A stretch of DNA of 64,000 nucleotides from Anthostomella pinea (Eukaryota; Ascomycota; Sordariomycetes; Xylariales; Xylariaceae). This document shows, piece after piece, positions 9,209 to 20,663 of the stretch. The stretch lies in assembly GCA_963556695.1 (NCBI GenBank), contig CAUWAG010000012.1:4092001-4156000 (forward strand), in the 5' to 3' direction. A program made the position numbers and the translations under genes. The notes beneath the pieces were generated by a model. It ran no database searches. It was not told where the DNA came from and saw only the letters and a list, made by a program, of their open reading frames with translations. How positions within the stretch are numbered: the stretch's first letter is position 1; each line of letters begins with the position of its first letter.

Positions 9209-12200
9209 CTATCGGGGGCAGATTGTTGAAAAGAACTTGCTCTTCTCCACGAATTTTGCCCATTCTGTGCTCCTCTCCCCTAAGTATTGTAAACAAGCTG
9301 TCCTAGGCGAATGCCTAGGCAGTAGCCGATTTTTCCCCAGCCTCTTACAAAAGAAAATGTGTTGTGGTGTTTTCTTCTCACCACAGCTGCAGTGATCATT
9401 TGAGTCTGTGTGCCCAAAGCGTTCATGGTATCTGGCAAAGTCGCCATGTCCAGATCTGGCCGCTAGAAGTCTGTGTAAAGTACTCCTCTTAAAAGATATA
9501 AGGTCTCTTTTAGTTACTGCATGTGAGTATACTTCTTGATACCTAGATTCTGATTGGTCTTTCCACCATTGGTTGAACTCTTTCTTGCCCTGTCTTTTGA
9601 GATCTCTCTTGACCCAAGAGATTATAGGAAGATTTGTTGTGTCTGTTTCCAGCATGGCACCCTCTTTTGCTAGTGTGTCGGCAGCTTCGTTGTTATCAAT
9701 ATCTCTGTGTCCAGGAATCCATTTGACGGTCACTCCAGGAGTGTGTGTTGTGGCAAGTTCTTGAAATCGTAGAAAAATGTTTTGTGATGTCTCGGGTGGA
9801 GTCCCATTGAGCCCATCTACCACTGACGTGTTGTCCAGGCAGACATATAGCTGTTTTCCGTGTCCAATTGCCCTGGCTGCTGCAAGACCTTGGAGAGCAC
9901 CATGGACTTCAGCATCTACTACTTCTGCTTGTAGAAGTCTGCCCCTTCCCCGGTATACTTCTTGTGTAGTGCCGCCTTTCTTAATGGTATAACCCCATCT
10001 AGTGCGGATTGTGCCTTGGTCATCCAACTGTGATCCATCTGAGTAGATGACAAGGTCAGTGTTCACGTTTCTCTCTTGTAACCATTGTTTGAAGAGCTCT
10101 GTTTCTTTGTCTTTGTCTTTGCGGATTGGGCGCTTCTTCCATGATGGCCTGGTAAGTATTGGTCTCTGGAAGTCAGGGACTAGCTGGAAGCTCCTTTGTA
10201 GCCTTGTTGGATCCTTGCGAGCTTGTATTTGGAGCCTGCCAACCAGAGGGTGTCTCTGATCTATTCGTCCTAGTCGGAGGCCGTGACGTCGTCTTATTGA
10301 CTCTGCAAGAACTCCTGCTGGGGAAATCTGCAATTCAAAGTGTAAGATATGTCCAGGGTGTGTTTTCCAGACTGGCAAGATAGCCCTGATCGCTGTTCGT
10401 AGTACGGCATCTATTGTTCCAAGAAGCCCCTTAATGCGACATGCTGATGTCTCACCTAAGCTCCCAGCTTTCTCGATTCCTGGGTACCAGGCCTCCAGGC
10501 CATGTGTGAGAATAGGAATAACACAAGCTTTCACAGCCCTCTTGGTTGACTTTACTGGAAGTCCTTTGACTGTGTTGCATAGTCCTTGAAGGTGATTTAC
10601 TACCCTACTAGCTTTCTTGGCCCAGTGAGAAACATGGTCTTTGAAGTTTAGTTTCCTATCCAGAAGGACACCTAGCCATCGCATGGAATGCTTAGCTGTT
10701 TTGTTTATTGTTCCGTGGCAAACTGGGGGATTGTCTGAGTTCTTTTTCCGTGAGAAGTGCATGATCTCGGTTTTGTCGGGACCAAATTCAATAGCATTGT
10801 TATGTCCCTATTGGTTGAGTAAATGAAGGTTTTCAGAAGCCTCTGTAGCTATTTCTTCAAGGTTCTTTCCAATGCAGAATGTTGCTAGGTCATCTGCATA
10901 TCCAAAGCGTTTTCTTTTCATGCCAAGTCGGGCACAGATTGGCTCTGTATACAGCATGTAGAGGATTGGAGAGACTGGTGAGCCTTGTGGGAGCCCACAA
11001 GTGAGAGCTTTTATATCGGTCACAGTACCTTCAAACCGAACTCTTGCGGACCGCTCAGACATGAACGACTGGACCCATCTTATGAGAAAGCCTGGCCAGC
11101 CCTGTTCTCTCATGCGAACCACCAGCCGTCCCATTAGGGCAGCATCAAAGGCCCCTTTCACATCTGATGTGACTACCGTTGCAACGAGGCCTTGGTCAAG
11201 GGCCTGCTCAATATCGTGTATGAGTGCAGCTACCAGGTCAGTGGCAGAGCGCTTTGGTAGAGCTCCAAAATGTTGTGGGGCTAGAATTCCAAGTTTGACA
11301 ACAAACCAGGTAATTCTTTTCGCAATGAGTCGTTCTAGGCCCTTGCCAAGACATGACAGTAGCGATATTGGTCTGTAGGCCCTGGGATTGGAGTAGTCTT
11401 TCTTTCCTGGTTTTGGGATCATCACCACCTCAGCTACTTTGAATGGTTTAGGGTGGTGTCCAATCAGTAGGCAGGTCTGGAAAAGGGCTCTGATATGTTC
11501 ACCAATGACTGGCCAGCAAGCTTTCAGAATCCGTACTGTGAGGGTATCTACTCCCGGGGAGTTGCTCTTGGTTCCTAAAGTGCACCCTTCAGCCTCTTCC
11601 AGTCCGACGTGGTATTCAAGGGGGATGTGTGGCTTGGGTTGTATGATCTGAGCGGACCAGGGGTCGATGATATCGTTGTCTGAGGTACTTCGTTCAAGCG
11701 TGGCTGAGCGTAATGCATTTGCCTTGCTCTCTTGTGACTCGAATATTTGGTCTCCTATGATGATTAGAGGGGAACGCAATCCTGCTGATAACTTGTGCCA
11801 AGAGACGATTCTGTATAGGTCCTTTGGCTCAGTTACTGAATTGATTAGAGTCTGCCAGTACTCTCTCCTAGCTTTCCGAACCACGCCGCGAAATTCCCGT
11901 CGGGCTGAATTCCGTCCTTCTTGGCTTGTAGTCTGTTTGGAAAGGGCCCTGTATGTCTGAATAGCTGCTTTGCAGTCATCATTCCACCAATCAGTGGGCC
12001 TAGATTGACGGGGCCTCTTGCCCACTGTCCTGATACAGCCTTGGATCATGTTGATCAGGCTTTGTGTAAAGGTGTCCACCTGGCCAGGGGATACACCCAG
12101 CCGGGGGAGTTCATGAATCCTGGTTTGGACATTATCTGCCAGCTCCTGTAGTTTATCGTCCGGTACTATCCAATGATTGGCCTTGGGTACTCGGTCCAGA

Positions 12201-12901
12201 TCTCCCTGGATTGGAATGACTATTCGTAATGTCTCATGATCTGAGGTGCACTGAAGTGCATCATTGACTGAGGCTTCAGCCATGGGGACATCAGAGAACA
12301 CCAGATCTAGTACATTTCCGTCATCATGTGTCGGGACATCTGGTTCAGAAATCAGATCCAGTCCGTGGTCTGTCATAGTTTGTGCAAGTATAGCACCACC
12401 ATAATATCCTGGATTGCTTGAGTCCCAGGATGTGTCGCCAGCATTGAAATCTCCAGCTATAACGCAGCCAAAAGGTGGAGTCCATACTTCCAGAATGTCA
12501 TCCACTTCCTGTGGGTTGTCACATGGCCGGTAGACACTGGCAAATGTAATGCCTTGTACCTTGACCCAGGTGATGTCTCGTGTAGCATAGGGCCGAAGTT
12601 GATCCACTTGAAGGTATTTTCTTACATAGATGAGAGATCTGGGCCGTGTACTGTCGCTGTCCCAGGAATCCACTGGGGAGAATATATCGTAATTGGGGTG
12701 TGTCTTTACTCCCATTCTCCTGCCTGGTGGTATGCCAACCCAGGGCTCTTGCATCAGAATGATGTCTGCTTGTTCTCCTTTATAGTCAGCCAGGTTGATG
12801 GCTAACTCTGTAGGGCCTGCACTCTTTTGTCCCCCTGCTGTATTCATAGAATGGATGACTAGATGCCTGTGTCGATATGTTTCGTTTGATGTACCTAACA
12901 T
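9209..12901 (-). pseudogene. LINE ORF2: endonuclease, reverse transcriptase, RNase H (one nonsense codon)
   Basis: One frame of 1,231 codons interrupted only by TAG at 10810-10808. The N-terminus is an AP-like endonuclease (IILMQEPW, GDFNAGDTSWDS, LDLVFSD, SDHETL). Reverse transcriptase follows, with MIPKPGKKDYSNPRAYRPIS, TSDVKGAFDA, GLPQGSPVSPILY and the catalytic FGYADD. After the stop come the thumb region, RNase H (VIYSDGSQ, AEVHGAL, LDNTSVVDGL, PGHRDIDNNEAADTLAKE) and a C-terminal Cys/His motif (CSCGEKKTPQHIFFC). The start ATG at 12901 overlaps the ORF1 stop by 7 nt, which suggests coupled reinitiation. The stop falls between polymerase and RNase H and could come from a CAG by C-to-T change. 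Confidence 0.93.
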
Positions 12902-14472
12902 TGACTGACAATAATGGTATCGGCATCTCTGGGATGAGTTGTATCTGTTGTGTCAATTTGCATTGTGGTGTCTTTGTTATTGTTGCTAGGTGTTGACCCA
13001 GCTTGGTTTCTGCCTGCTTCGTTGAAGGCCTTGGATCTGGCTCTTTCTCTGGCTAGCCTTATTTCCTGGATTTGCTCCCATGTGTGCTTATGGATGGTAC
13101 TTTTCACAACCTTGGGGCGGGCAGGGCATTTGTCGAAGTTGGCAGCATGAGGTCCTTTGCAGTTGACACACTTTGGGATTGGTTTTTCGTACTCTCCCTG
13201 GTGTACTGTGTTGGCACAGTGTGCACATACTTGTTTTTCGCATCGGTAATTCCTACCATGGTATCTGAAGCAGCTTGCACACTGGTGAACCTTGGGGGTG
13301 TGTTGAATATGCCTTGAGGTCATTGAGTGGGCAAAAAGCGTGAATGGTTTCCTTGCTGCACGGGGCAGAGAGATCACCCATGTGGTCTCTGGATCAGAAT
13401 CAACTATGTTCCTTGAGAGTATGCACCTTAAAGGTCTGTCACCTGTTTGGGCTTCAACTTCATCAGCAACAGTAATGTCGGTAATGTCGATTGTCAATCC
13501 TTCCGCACTGATGACCTTTCTTGGGCATCCATTGACCTTATAGTGATGCCAGACTGTGTGGGTCTCAATCTTTTGTGCCTTAAGAATGTCGGCAATTTCT
13601 TCTTAGAAAGCCAGAAGTTTAGCCTGAGTTGGCTTGTCCCTTGGGTGTAAGGTAAAACCAGAAGGACACCGTGTCACTTCTCTAAGCTCCTGAGGGTGGA
13701 GCTTAAGTCTTTTATTCAGTGTAGACTTGATTCCATAAGGCTCTAAGTGGCTATTATCCATGCGGACAAAGACCCGGAGATCATCCTGCTTCTTTTTCAG
13801 TTGATTGGCAGTGATAAGGGCGCCAGGCTGTGTTTTCTTCATGGTAGTGTTGACTGTCCATGGATGCTGTCGTTGGCCAGAGGAGACAGCTTGGGCGAAG
13901 GTCATGGTGGGCTTCCCTATCCCTATCCCGCCAGGAGTGGTCTTTCTTTTGGACAGATCTCGGGTTTCCAGCCACTCGTTCAGGCATTTGGAGAAGAAAG
14001 CGCTGAACTCCTTGGCATGAGAGTATAGTTCGGTTCCAGCTTTTTCCAGTGTCTTATCGACTGCTGCAGCACACTCTTGAAACATTGTCATCCTGGCTTC
14101 ATAGAGATGCTTGTCTTTAGCCAGTATTTTGGCTACTTGGTCCTGGCACTTTGAGGAAGAGACCTTGTTCCCTGTATCGCCTCCAATGGCTTGGTCTGTA
14201 GAGATTTCGTTTGATTGAGGTACTTCCATATCAATGATGCTGCTAGTATTAATATTTCGGGATTTTCCTTTCAGAGGGGAAACAATGGTGAAGTCAGCCT
14301 CAGAGACCTGTGACGGGCTGCTGTTGATGTTGTCGAGCAGTGCCTGGCGGAGCTTGCTTGGGGTTGCCGGGCCATATGTTCTTTTAGGGACCGGGGATTT
14401 GAGCACGCCGCCAGTAGTCGTCTTTGGGACGGCCACTGGCGTATTTGGGGGCCTATCGTGAAGGGGTGCCAT
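12895..14472 (-). pseudogene. LINE ORF1: nucleic-acid-binding protein with zinc knuckles (one nonsense codon)
   Basis: A 525-codon frame interrupted only by TAA at 13605-13603. The first part (14472-13603) is basic and Ser/Thr/Pro-rich with a helical middle. The second part carries Cys/His clusters, CASCFRYHGRNYRC and CVNCKGPHAANFDKC, of the kind found in Gag-like ORF1 proteins that bind element RNA. It ends with a Gln/Asn/Thr-rich tail and a stop that overlaps the ORF2 start. No indel is needed to join the two parts, so decay is by point change only. Confidence 0.9.
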
Positions 14473-14625
14473 CCAGCTTGTGAGAAAAATTTTCTGCGCC
14501 TTGGCAAGGATAGTCAGGTACTGAAATAAATGCCTGTTTTAGTGCAGATATAGAGGTTGCGCCCTAACAGCGGGGCGCCAAGAAAAATAGTTGTTTTTGG
14601 TAAGAGTGTGTGAGACTGTTCACTC

Positions 14626-14639
14626 TGCCGGGAAGAAAA
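14626..14639. repeat. Target-site duplication of the LINE (5' side)
   Basis: Exact second copy of the 14-mer at 9002-9015. Confidence 0.93.
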
Positions 14640-14805
14640 GATTGGTAGACTAGAACGTCCTTCATCTGGTTAGGGGCTGTTAAAAGGTTGAATCAATGAT
14701 TGGAAGAAAAGCGTCCCTTGGGTGAGGGGTTATGTGAAGGCGCTTCAACAGATCTGGTAGAACAAAGACAGTTGGACAAAGCCGATAGGGTGCATTTCCA
14801 AGATC
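14640..14805. other. Stranded upstream DNA of the kinase gene
   Basis: This 166-bp island between the LINE and the copia element belongs, by the target duplications on both sides, to the original upstream region of the kinase gene. No gene lies in it. Confidence 0.75.
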
Positions 14806-15003
14806 TGTTGGATTCTGGGCTACGTTAGCCCATCCATAGTCATCCTTCAGGATCATCATCCCCATTTGTGACTCTGTCACATACGTGGCCAATATAAGGC
14901 CACGTATCCTTTTCTTTAGTATCTTGGATATATATAAGGCCATTCTGGCCGCTCCAGAATAGCTGGAATTCCTCTCCTTAATAGAACACTTTGAAATCTC
15001 ACA
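14806..15003 (+). repeat. Left LTR of the copia element
   Basis: 198 bp, TGTTGG to TCACA. It differs from the right LTR (19973-20170) at four positions that I can see, all transitions; at each one the left copy has T or A where the right has C or G. The 5-bp target duplication AGATC precedes it (14801-14805). A TATATATAAGG element sits at about 14929-14939. Confidence 0.95.
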
Positions 15004-15250
15004 TGGTAGCATCTCTGATCGATCACGACCTCTAACAGCCCTTACCTTTTAAGCTTTTTCTATTGGTCTGATTCATTCTAATTACCCTCTTTCTGCTTGC
15101 GCGCCTCCAGGACTAGCTACCCTTGTTGCCGCAAGCCTTCAAGTGTTTCTTTGTCATAACTGTTCTTTTTATACAGAAAGAGGTCACTCCTTGGCTTATA
15201 TTTTGCCTTATTTGTAGGCTAGCCTTACGATGTATTATCCTTCTTACATT

Positions 15251-18200
15251 ATGTCCGAATCCACCCTAAAGACGGCCCTCGCCTTTATATCCACCTCTAT
15301 CCCTCGCCTCCAAGACCATCAGAAGCTCGTCGGCGAGGTGAACTGGGAGGTCTGGGCCCAAACGATGGAGCATTTGCTCACTACTCTCGGGCTCTGGTCC
15401 CTTATTCTTGAAGTCATTAAGGCGGACAAAAAGGAACTATATAAGGCCACAACTGGAGCTGTCGACGCCCCAGCCACACCTTCTACGGGAGCCTTTTCTA
15501 AGCCCCATGAATTGGATGCTAGTCTGAGCATCAAGAGGTCAAAATTATACCTCGCTATCACCCAGAACATCAAGTCTGACCCTGATTCTCGTATCACGGG
15601 TTTATTTGACCCTGGTCAGATTTGGATAGCCTTGCGACAGGCATATTCAGGCACGAGAATTGACGCAGTTTCATCCATTATAGATGAACTGGCTGCCAAT
15701 CGATTCCCTGATTATGGAGACAAGTTCGTGGGCAATTACCGCAGACTAATGGACAAGGTCCTGTGGCAAAATATCACATATCCTCCGAATATTCGTATTG
15801 CCAATTTCCTGGCTGCTATTTGGACGGCTTTTGCAACCCTTCACCGCGAAATCTCGAAAGATTATAACTATGGAATCTTCCCTACGACCGAGAATCTCTT
15901 GTACCGGCTCCAAGAGGAGATACAGATTCGCAAGGCTCAAGATGAGACCTTTATCACCAACTTTGGCAAGCCTGTTACGCCTAGTAAAGGCAAGAATAAG
16001 TGGAAGAACAAGGGGAAAGGCAGTAATCGCCCATCTCTTGATGGCCCCAGAACCCCTGGAGTCAACCAGGGCTCTTCCAACAGCAACATCACGGATCCTA
16101 TCTGGTGCTATGAGTGCGGAGAGCTTGACAAAAAGAAGGGCCACCTTGGATACAACAAACGCATCCTCAGCCAGATCATCCAGGCCTCTGAGAAGGCTAG
16201 GAAAGATGGAAGGCCTTCAAGCAGCGCTCCCACTCACCAGAATGGACGCACTGGCGCTTCTGACGCCGCTCAATAGTGCAATTATGCCGATAAAGCCATC
16301 TCCAGTCAATCTGTCCTCACTCAAGGACCACATAGCGCCAACCAGGGAGCGAGTACCAATCTGATCGACATCGTTCATGCCACGATAAGCACAGACTCAT
16401 GGCTGTTTGACACAGGCTCTACCGTTCCTATTTGTAATAGCAAGAAGTGATTTACTCGCCTTCGAATGGACCCTGACCTGGTCCCCTTTAACACTGGAGG
16501 AGGCCCTGTTACTCCTCAAGGTGTTGGCGACGTGGAGATACCATTCATTACCTCCAATGGTGATACCGTCACTCGGACAATCTCTGGAGTACTATTTGTG
16601 CCTTCCTTTCTAATCAATATTTTCTCGGGAGACCAGATGTATCGCCAAGGATGGTATTTGATGATCCGTGATCTGTTTGACCCCCATGGGACATGGGTGG
16701 CATCATTCCACCAGGGAATGTACGTTCAGACAGAGATCCCTAGTGTCCAGAAGGACGTATACGGGATCAATCAAGCCCCGGACGTGTTCACCAATATGGT
16801 ATCCGAGGATTCTTCCCAGGAACTGACCTCTAAAGCCAAATCTGTGGCGCTGAGACTACTCCACCGCTGGCATACAAGACTTGGCCACCGATCTATTGGT
16901 GACCTGATCAAGACAGCCAGTATCACCAAAGGGATTGAATTGCCGCCGAATGTACGAGAGCTGGCAAAAGAATTCACCTGTCTGGAATGTCTGGAGTCCA
17001 ATCTATGTCGCCTAGTCTCTCGAGTTGAGCAGGAACATCCAGATCATGCTTTAGACCTGGTCCATATGGATACAGCCAAGCACTCTGTCCAAGGCTATGA
17101 TGGTTCTCTCTATGCCACCGTATTTGTGGATGGCAAGTCTCGTTTGAGGGAGTACTGCCCTCACGAGAAGAAAGGGGAAGCTTCCGACCAAGCCATTCGC
17201 TACTGTGAATACGCCCACACCCAGTACGGGCGTTATCCAAAGCGATTCCGAATGGATGGTGGTTCTGAATACGCGAGATTCAAGCAATGGGGAGCTGAAC
17301 GTGGTATCCTGTTCGAAGTCAGCGCTCCATACACTCCCGAGCAGAACGGAGTGGCTGAGAGATCCTTTGGCGTTATACACGCTCTCATTCGCAGTATTAT
17401 GAAGGATTCCGGGCTACCTGAAACCCTTTGGCCGGTTGTTGGACCTGCCGTATGTGATAGGCTCAATGTGAGCTATACATCTTTCCTCCAGGGCGTTAAG
17501 AAGACTCCCTTTGAAGTTTTCTCTGACGATCTGAACCCTGGAAAGGATAACAAGCCTGATTTGACGAATTTACTGTCAATTGGGCAGGCCGCTGTGGTCC
17601 ATTTGCCGCAGCAGCGCCGCCCTAAGGGAGACAAGACCACTCCACACGCAAGGAGAGGTCGTATTCTTCGTTCCCTTGGTTCCAACCAGTACCAGGTGTA
17701 TCTTACACACCTGAGAAAGGTTGTGGTTACTGCCCATCTTGAGATTTTGAATGGGTATGTACTTTCAAGGGATTTGATCCACATCTTTCCAAACTTCCGT
17801 GGTACACTTGATGACTATGAGACAACCAGACCCGATGTTAAAGATCTGCCAGCGCCGTCTTTACCAGAGGGCGCTCACGATCCTTAGCATATATATATCG
17901 AGTCAGATAACAGAAGGGATGGTAGAGATGATTCACCCCAACCAGTTGTCACGTTAGGGACCCCTCTTGGGTCCCCTGACGCTTCTGATAATGATGATGG
18001 TCATCATTCTGACTCTGGATATAGCAACCCTGAGCCTAGTACTGCTCTAGCTGACTCGATTCTTCTATCATCTGAACCACCTCGTCAAGAAGTAGCCCCA
18101 ACGGCTGCTCCGAGGTCAAGAATCCAATCAGGGCTCAACCCAGAGAATGTACTCTCCAGAGGGCGCACTCGGAGGACTCACAACCACTACGTGGCCGAGT

Positions 18201-19934
18201 CTTCCACCCCTGGCATATCTCCACATGTTACGATCAAGGCATCTTATGCCAATTGGCCGTCTTCTGACCCTGATCAGGCACTTCCCCGTAATGACGAGCC
18301 TTCTAGCTACAAGAAAGCTATGGAGTCTGCTGAGGCACCTTAATGGCTGGATGGCACTCACACAGAGATACGGGCGTTGCTGCGTAATAATACCTTTATT
18401 CCTTTGTAGAGGTCTGATCTGCCTGCTAGGTGTAAAACTCTCTCTAGCCGCAATGTCTATAGGCGGAAGAGGGACTCTGACGGCAACACCTCTCGGTACA
18501 AGGCTAGGGTGGTTGTATGAGGCTTCATGCAACGCAATGGCCTTGACTATTTTGAAACTCAGGCCTCAGGCGCTCGTACTACCACCTGGAGGCTCCTTCT
18601 AGCCATTGCTGCCGTTCTGGACTGGGAGATTGATTAGATGGATGCTGTATCTGCCTTCCTGATGGGAGAACTGAATGAAGAGATCTTCATGGAAACGTCT
18701 GATGGTCTCTCTGACTTCTTTGAGATGTATCCAGATGAGAATACCATCAACTGGAGACCTGGCATGATTGTGAAGCTTGCGAAACCACTATATGGGCTCA
18801 AGCAGAACCCCAGGCAGTGGCAGAAGCGCATTCGCAGCGCTCTGAAGGACCTCGGATTCGACCCTCTGGTCTCTGACAACGCAGTCTATGTCAACATCAA
18901 CCGTGGCATTATAGTGATCAGCTATGTCGACGATTTCCTCATTTTGGGGTCTAATCGTGACGAGATCGCTGCCTTTAAGAAGGAACTAGGTTCTACATTT
19001 GAGATGAAGGACATGGGATCTGCTGAACACTTCCTAAGAGTCCACATTGTCAGAAACCGAGCTGAGAGGACGTTATATCTCTCTCAACAGACGTATGTGA
19101 GAAGGACTATGGAGGCGTTCGACCAGCAGAACACTGGCAAGATGAACGTGCCGATATCTCCTCAAGCAGTGGAACAGATGGAGTCCCTGGACAACGACCT
19201 TGAGGTCGATACACGTCCTATTCAGACATACCAGTCCCTGATCGGTTCTGAGAACTTCCCTGCGTCGTATACAAGACCAGATATTGCATACTCTATAGGT
19301 GTTCTCTCGCGATACCTTCACAACCCTGGCTCAGCCCAATATAAGGCCGCTCTAGGCCTATTTCGCTATTTGTGGCACTCTTAAGATCTTGGGATCAAAT
19401 TTGGAGGTCCCGAATATGTCAGGAAGACCCACCAGGAGGTCCTTGAGATGATTCCGGATCTGCTGGTTGGTTACTGATGCCAGCTATGCTGGAAGCATCA
19501 AGACCAGCGCCAAATCCACCTCAGGCTACCTGTTCACGTTTGCTGGGGGCGCTGTCTCCTGGGCATCCAAGCTGCAGACTGTTGTGGCTCAATCTACTGT
19601 GGAATCAGAGTACTACGCACTCTCTGAAGCCGTAAAAGAGGCTGCCTGGCTGCGAGAACTGATGCTGGAACTTGGATTCATTCTAAATGTTATCAACATC
19701 CATTCAGACAGTGCTGGAGCTATTCACTTGGCTAAAAACGCTGAATTCCATCGTCGAACTAAGCACATTCGAGTCAGGGAACACTACATTCGTCAGGAGA
19801 TCTTGGAAGGCCATATACGGCTCTCTTTCCTTGGAACTAATGAAATGTCTGCAGATGGTCTCACCAAAGCTTTGACAAAGGCAAGGTTCTTCAAGTTTCT
19901 GGAGTTGCTAGGACTGGTTCATGTAGAGGGGTGA
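15251..19934 (+). pseudogene. Copia gag-pol polyprotein, inactivated by nonsense codons
   Basis: From 15251 to about 19460 the reading frame is constant but broken by stops at 16274, 16448, 17885, 18341, 18407, 18518, 18635 and 19382; near 19467 one short indel shifts it for the RNase H part. Parts in order: Gag (15251-16276) with a damaged zinc knuckle (CYECG, later Cys missing); protease LFDTGST; integrase with HTRLGH and CLECLESNLC zinc ligands and catalytic region VHMDTA, RMDGGSEY, TPEQNGVAERS; reverse transcriptase MDAVSAFLMGEL, YGLKQNPRQW and SYVDDFLIL; RNase H TDASYAGS, STVESEYYAL and DSAGAIHLAKN. All stops are of kinds that C-to-T or G-to-A change can make. The first may be the natural Gag end. 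Confidence 0.92.
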
Positions 19935-19972
19935 TATTCTGGTTATGTTAATTCCCTCAGTCTGAGAGGGCG

Positions 19973-20170
19973 TGTTGGATTCTGGGCTACGTTAGCCCAT
20001 CCATAGTCATCCTTCAGGATCACCATCCCCATTTGTGACTCTGTCACATACGTGGCCAATATAAGGCCACGTATCCTTTCCTTTAGTATCTTGGATATAT
20101 ATAGGGCCATTCTGGCCGCTCCAGAGTAGCTGGAATTCCTCTCCTTAATAGAACACTTTGAAATCTCACA
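19973..20170 (+). repeat. Right LTR of the copia element
   Basis: 198 bp, followed by the target duplication AGATC (20171-20175). It is closer to the solo LTR at 33 kb than to its own partner at the four variable positions. Confidence 0.95.
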
Positions 20171-20570
20171 AGATCTCGAAAGTGGGGATGAAGTGGTCAC
20201 TCTAGACTTGGTGGGAGAGTCCTGAATAATGCAATCTCGCATTCTTTGGCAAATGGCGCAAATCCCAGGGTGGCTTTCTTTCAGCTAGCTTTGTCTCGAG
20301 TTTGCTTTCCCATCCCCCCTAGTGGCTTGTAAAGGAGACCACCTTACACGCCAATCGTGTTCTTTATGGCAGACCAATTTAGACAGGGGCTAGGCACCCT
20401 TCACCTCTTTGTTGCTTTTGAAGATATCCTAGAGACAAGCAAAATGGACTAGTAATAACTAACCACTTGAGGAAGGTATACAAAGAGACATATTGAGATC
20501 GATTGGGCCTCGTTTCGTCCACAAGAAAAAGGGCATCGTTCATGGCATCATATACATGAAGTGGAACATG

Positions 20571-20577
20571 TATATAA
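20571..20577 (+). promoter_or_regulatory. TATA-like element of the Cys/His-repeat gene
   Basis: TATATAA, 93 bp upstream of the ATG at 20664. Confidence 0.45.
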
Positions 20578-20663
20578 CGTAGCTGTCGCCGGGGAGAAAT
20601 AGGAAAGATTGCTAAATATCAAACACGACAGAATTAGCAATAAACCTCCAACTTCGAGATAAA

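Larger units (their letters stand above)
9016..14625 (-). mobile_element. Full-length Tad-type non-LTR retrotransposon (LINE)
   Basis: A 5.61-kb element bounded by a perfect 14-bp target duplication (9002-9015 and 14626-14639), so both ends are defined. On the minus strand it has a short 5' leader, ORF1 with zinc knuckles, ORF2 with AP endonuclease, reverse transcriptase and RNase H, then about 190 nt of 3' UTR ending in an A-rich (AAAC-like) tail at 9016-9035. The domain order and RNase H match the Tad clade of fungal LINEs. Each ORF is interrupted by one nonsense codon and is otherwise in frame, so the copy looks recent but inactivated. Its 3' UTR is related to the 3' half of the SINEs in this window. 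Confidence 0.95.
14806..20170 (+). mobile_element. Ty1/copia LTR retrotransposon
   Basis: A 5.37-kb element with 198-bp LTRs and a 5-bp target duplication, AGATC, at 14801-14805 and 20171-20175. Directly after the left LTR, 15004-15010 reads TGGTAGC, the same first seven bases as the Ty1 primer-binding site for initiator tRNA-Met. A purine tract (GAGAGGG) precedes the right LTR. Internal order is gag, protease, integrase, reverse transcriptase, RNase H, which defines the copia superfamily. The coding frame is riddled with nonsense codons. A solo LTR of the same family is at 32993-33188. Confidence 0.95.

Noticed and set aside
14680..15012. Minus-strand frame of 110 codons, recurring at 19943-20242 and in part at 32873-33154
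   Set aside because: It is the LTR sequence itself; the recurrence comes from the repeat and not from a gene family.
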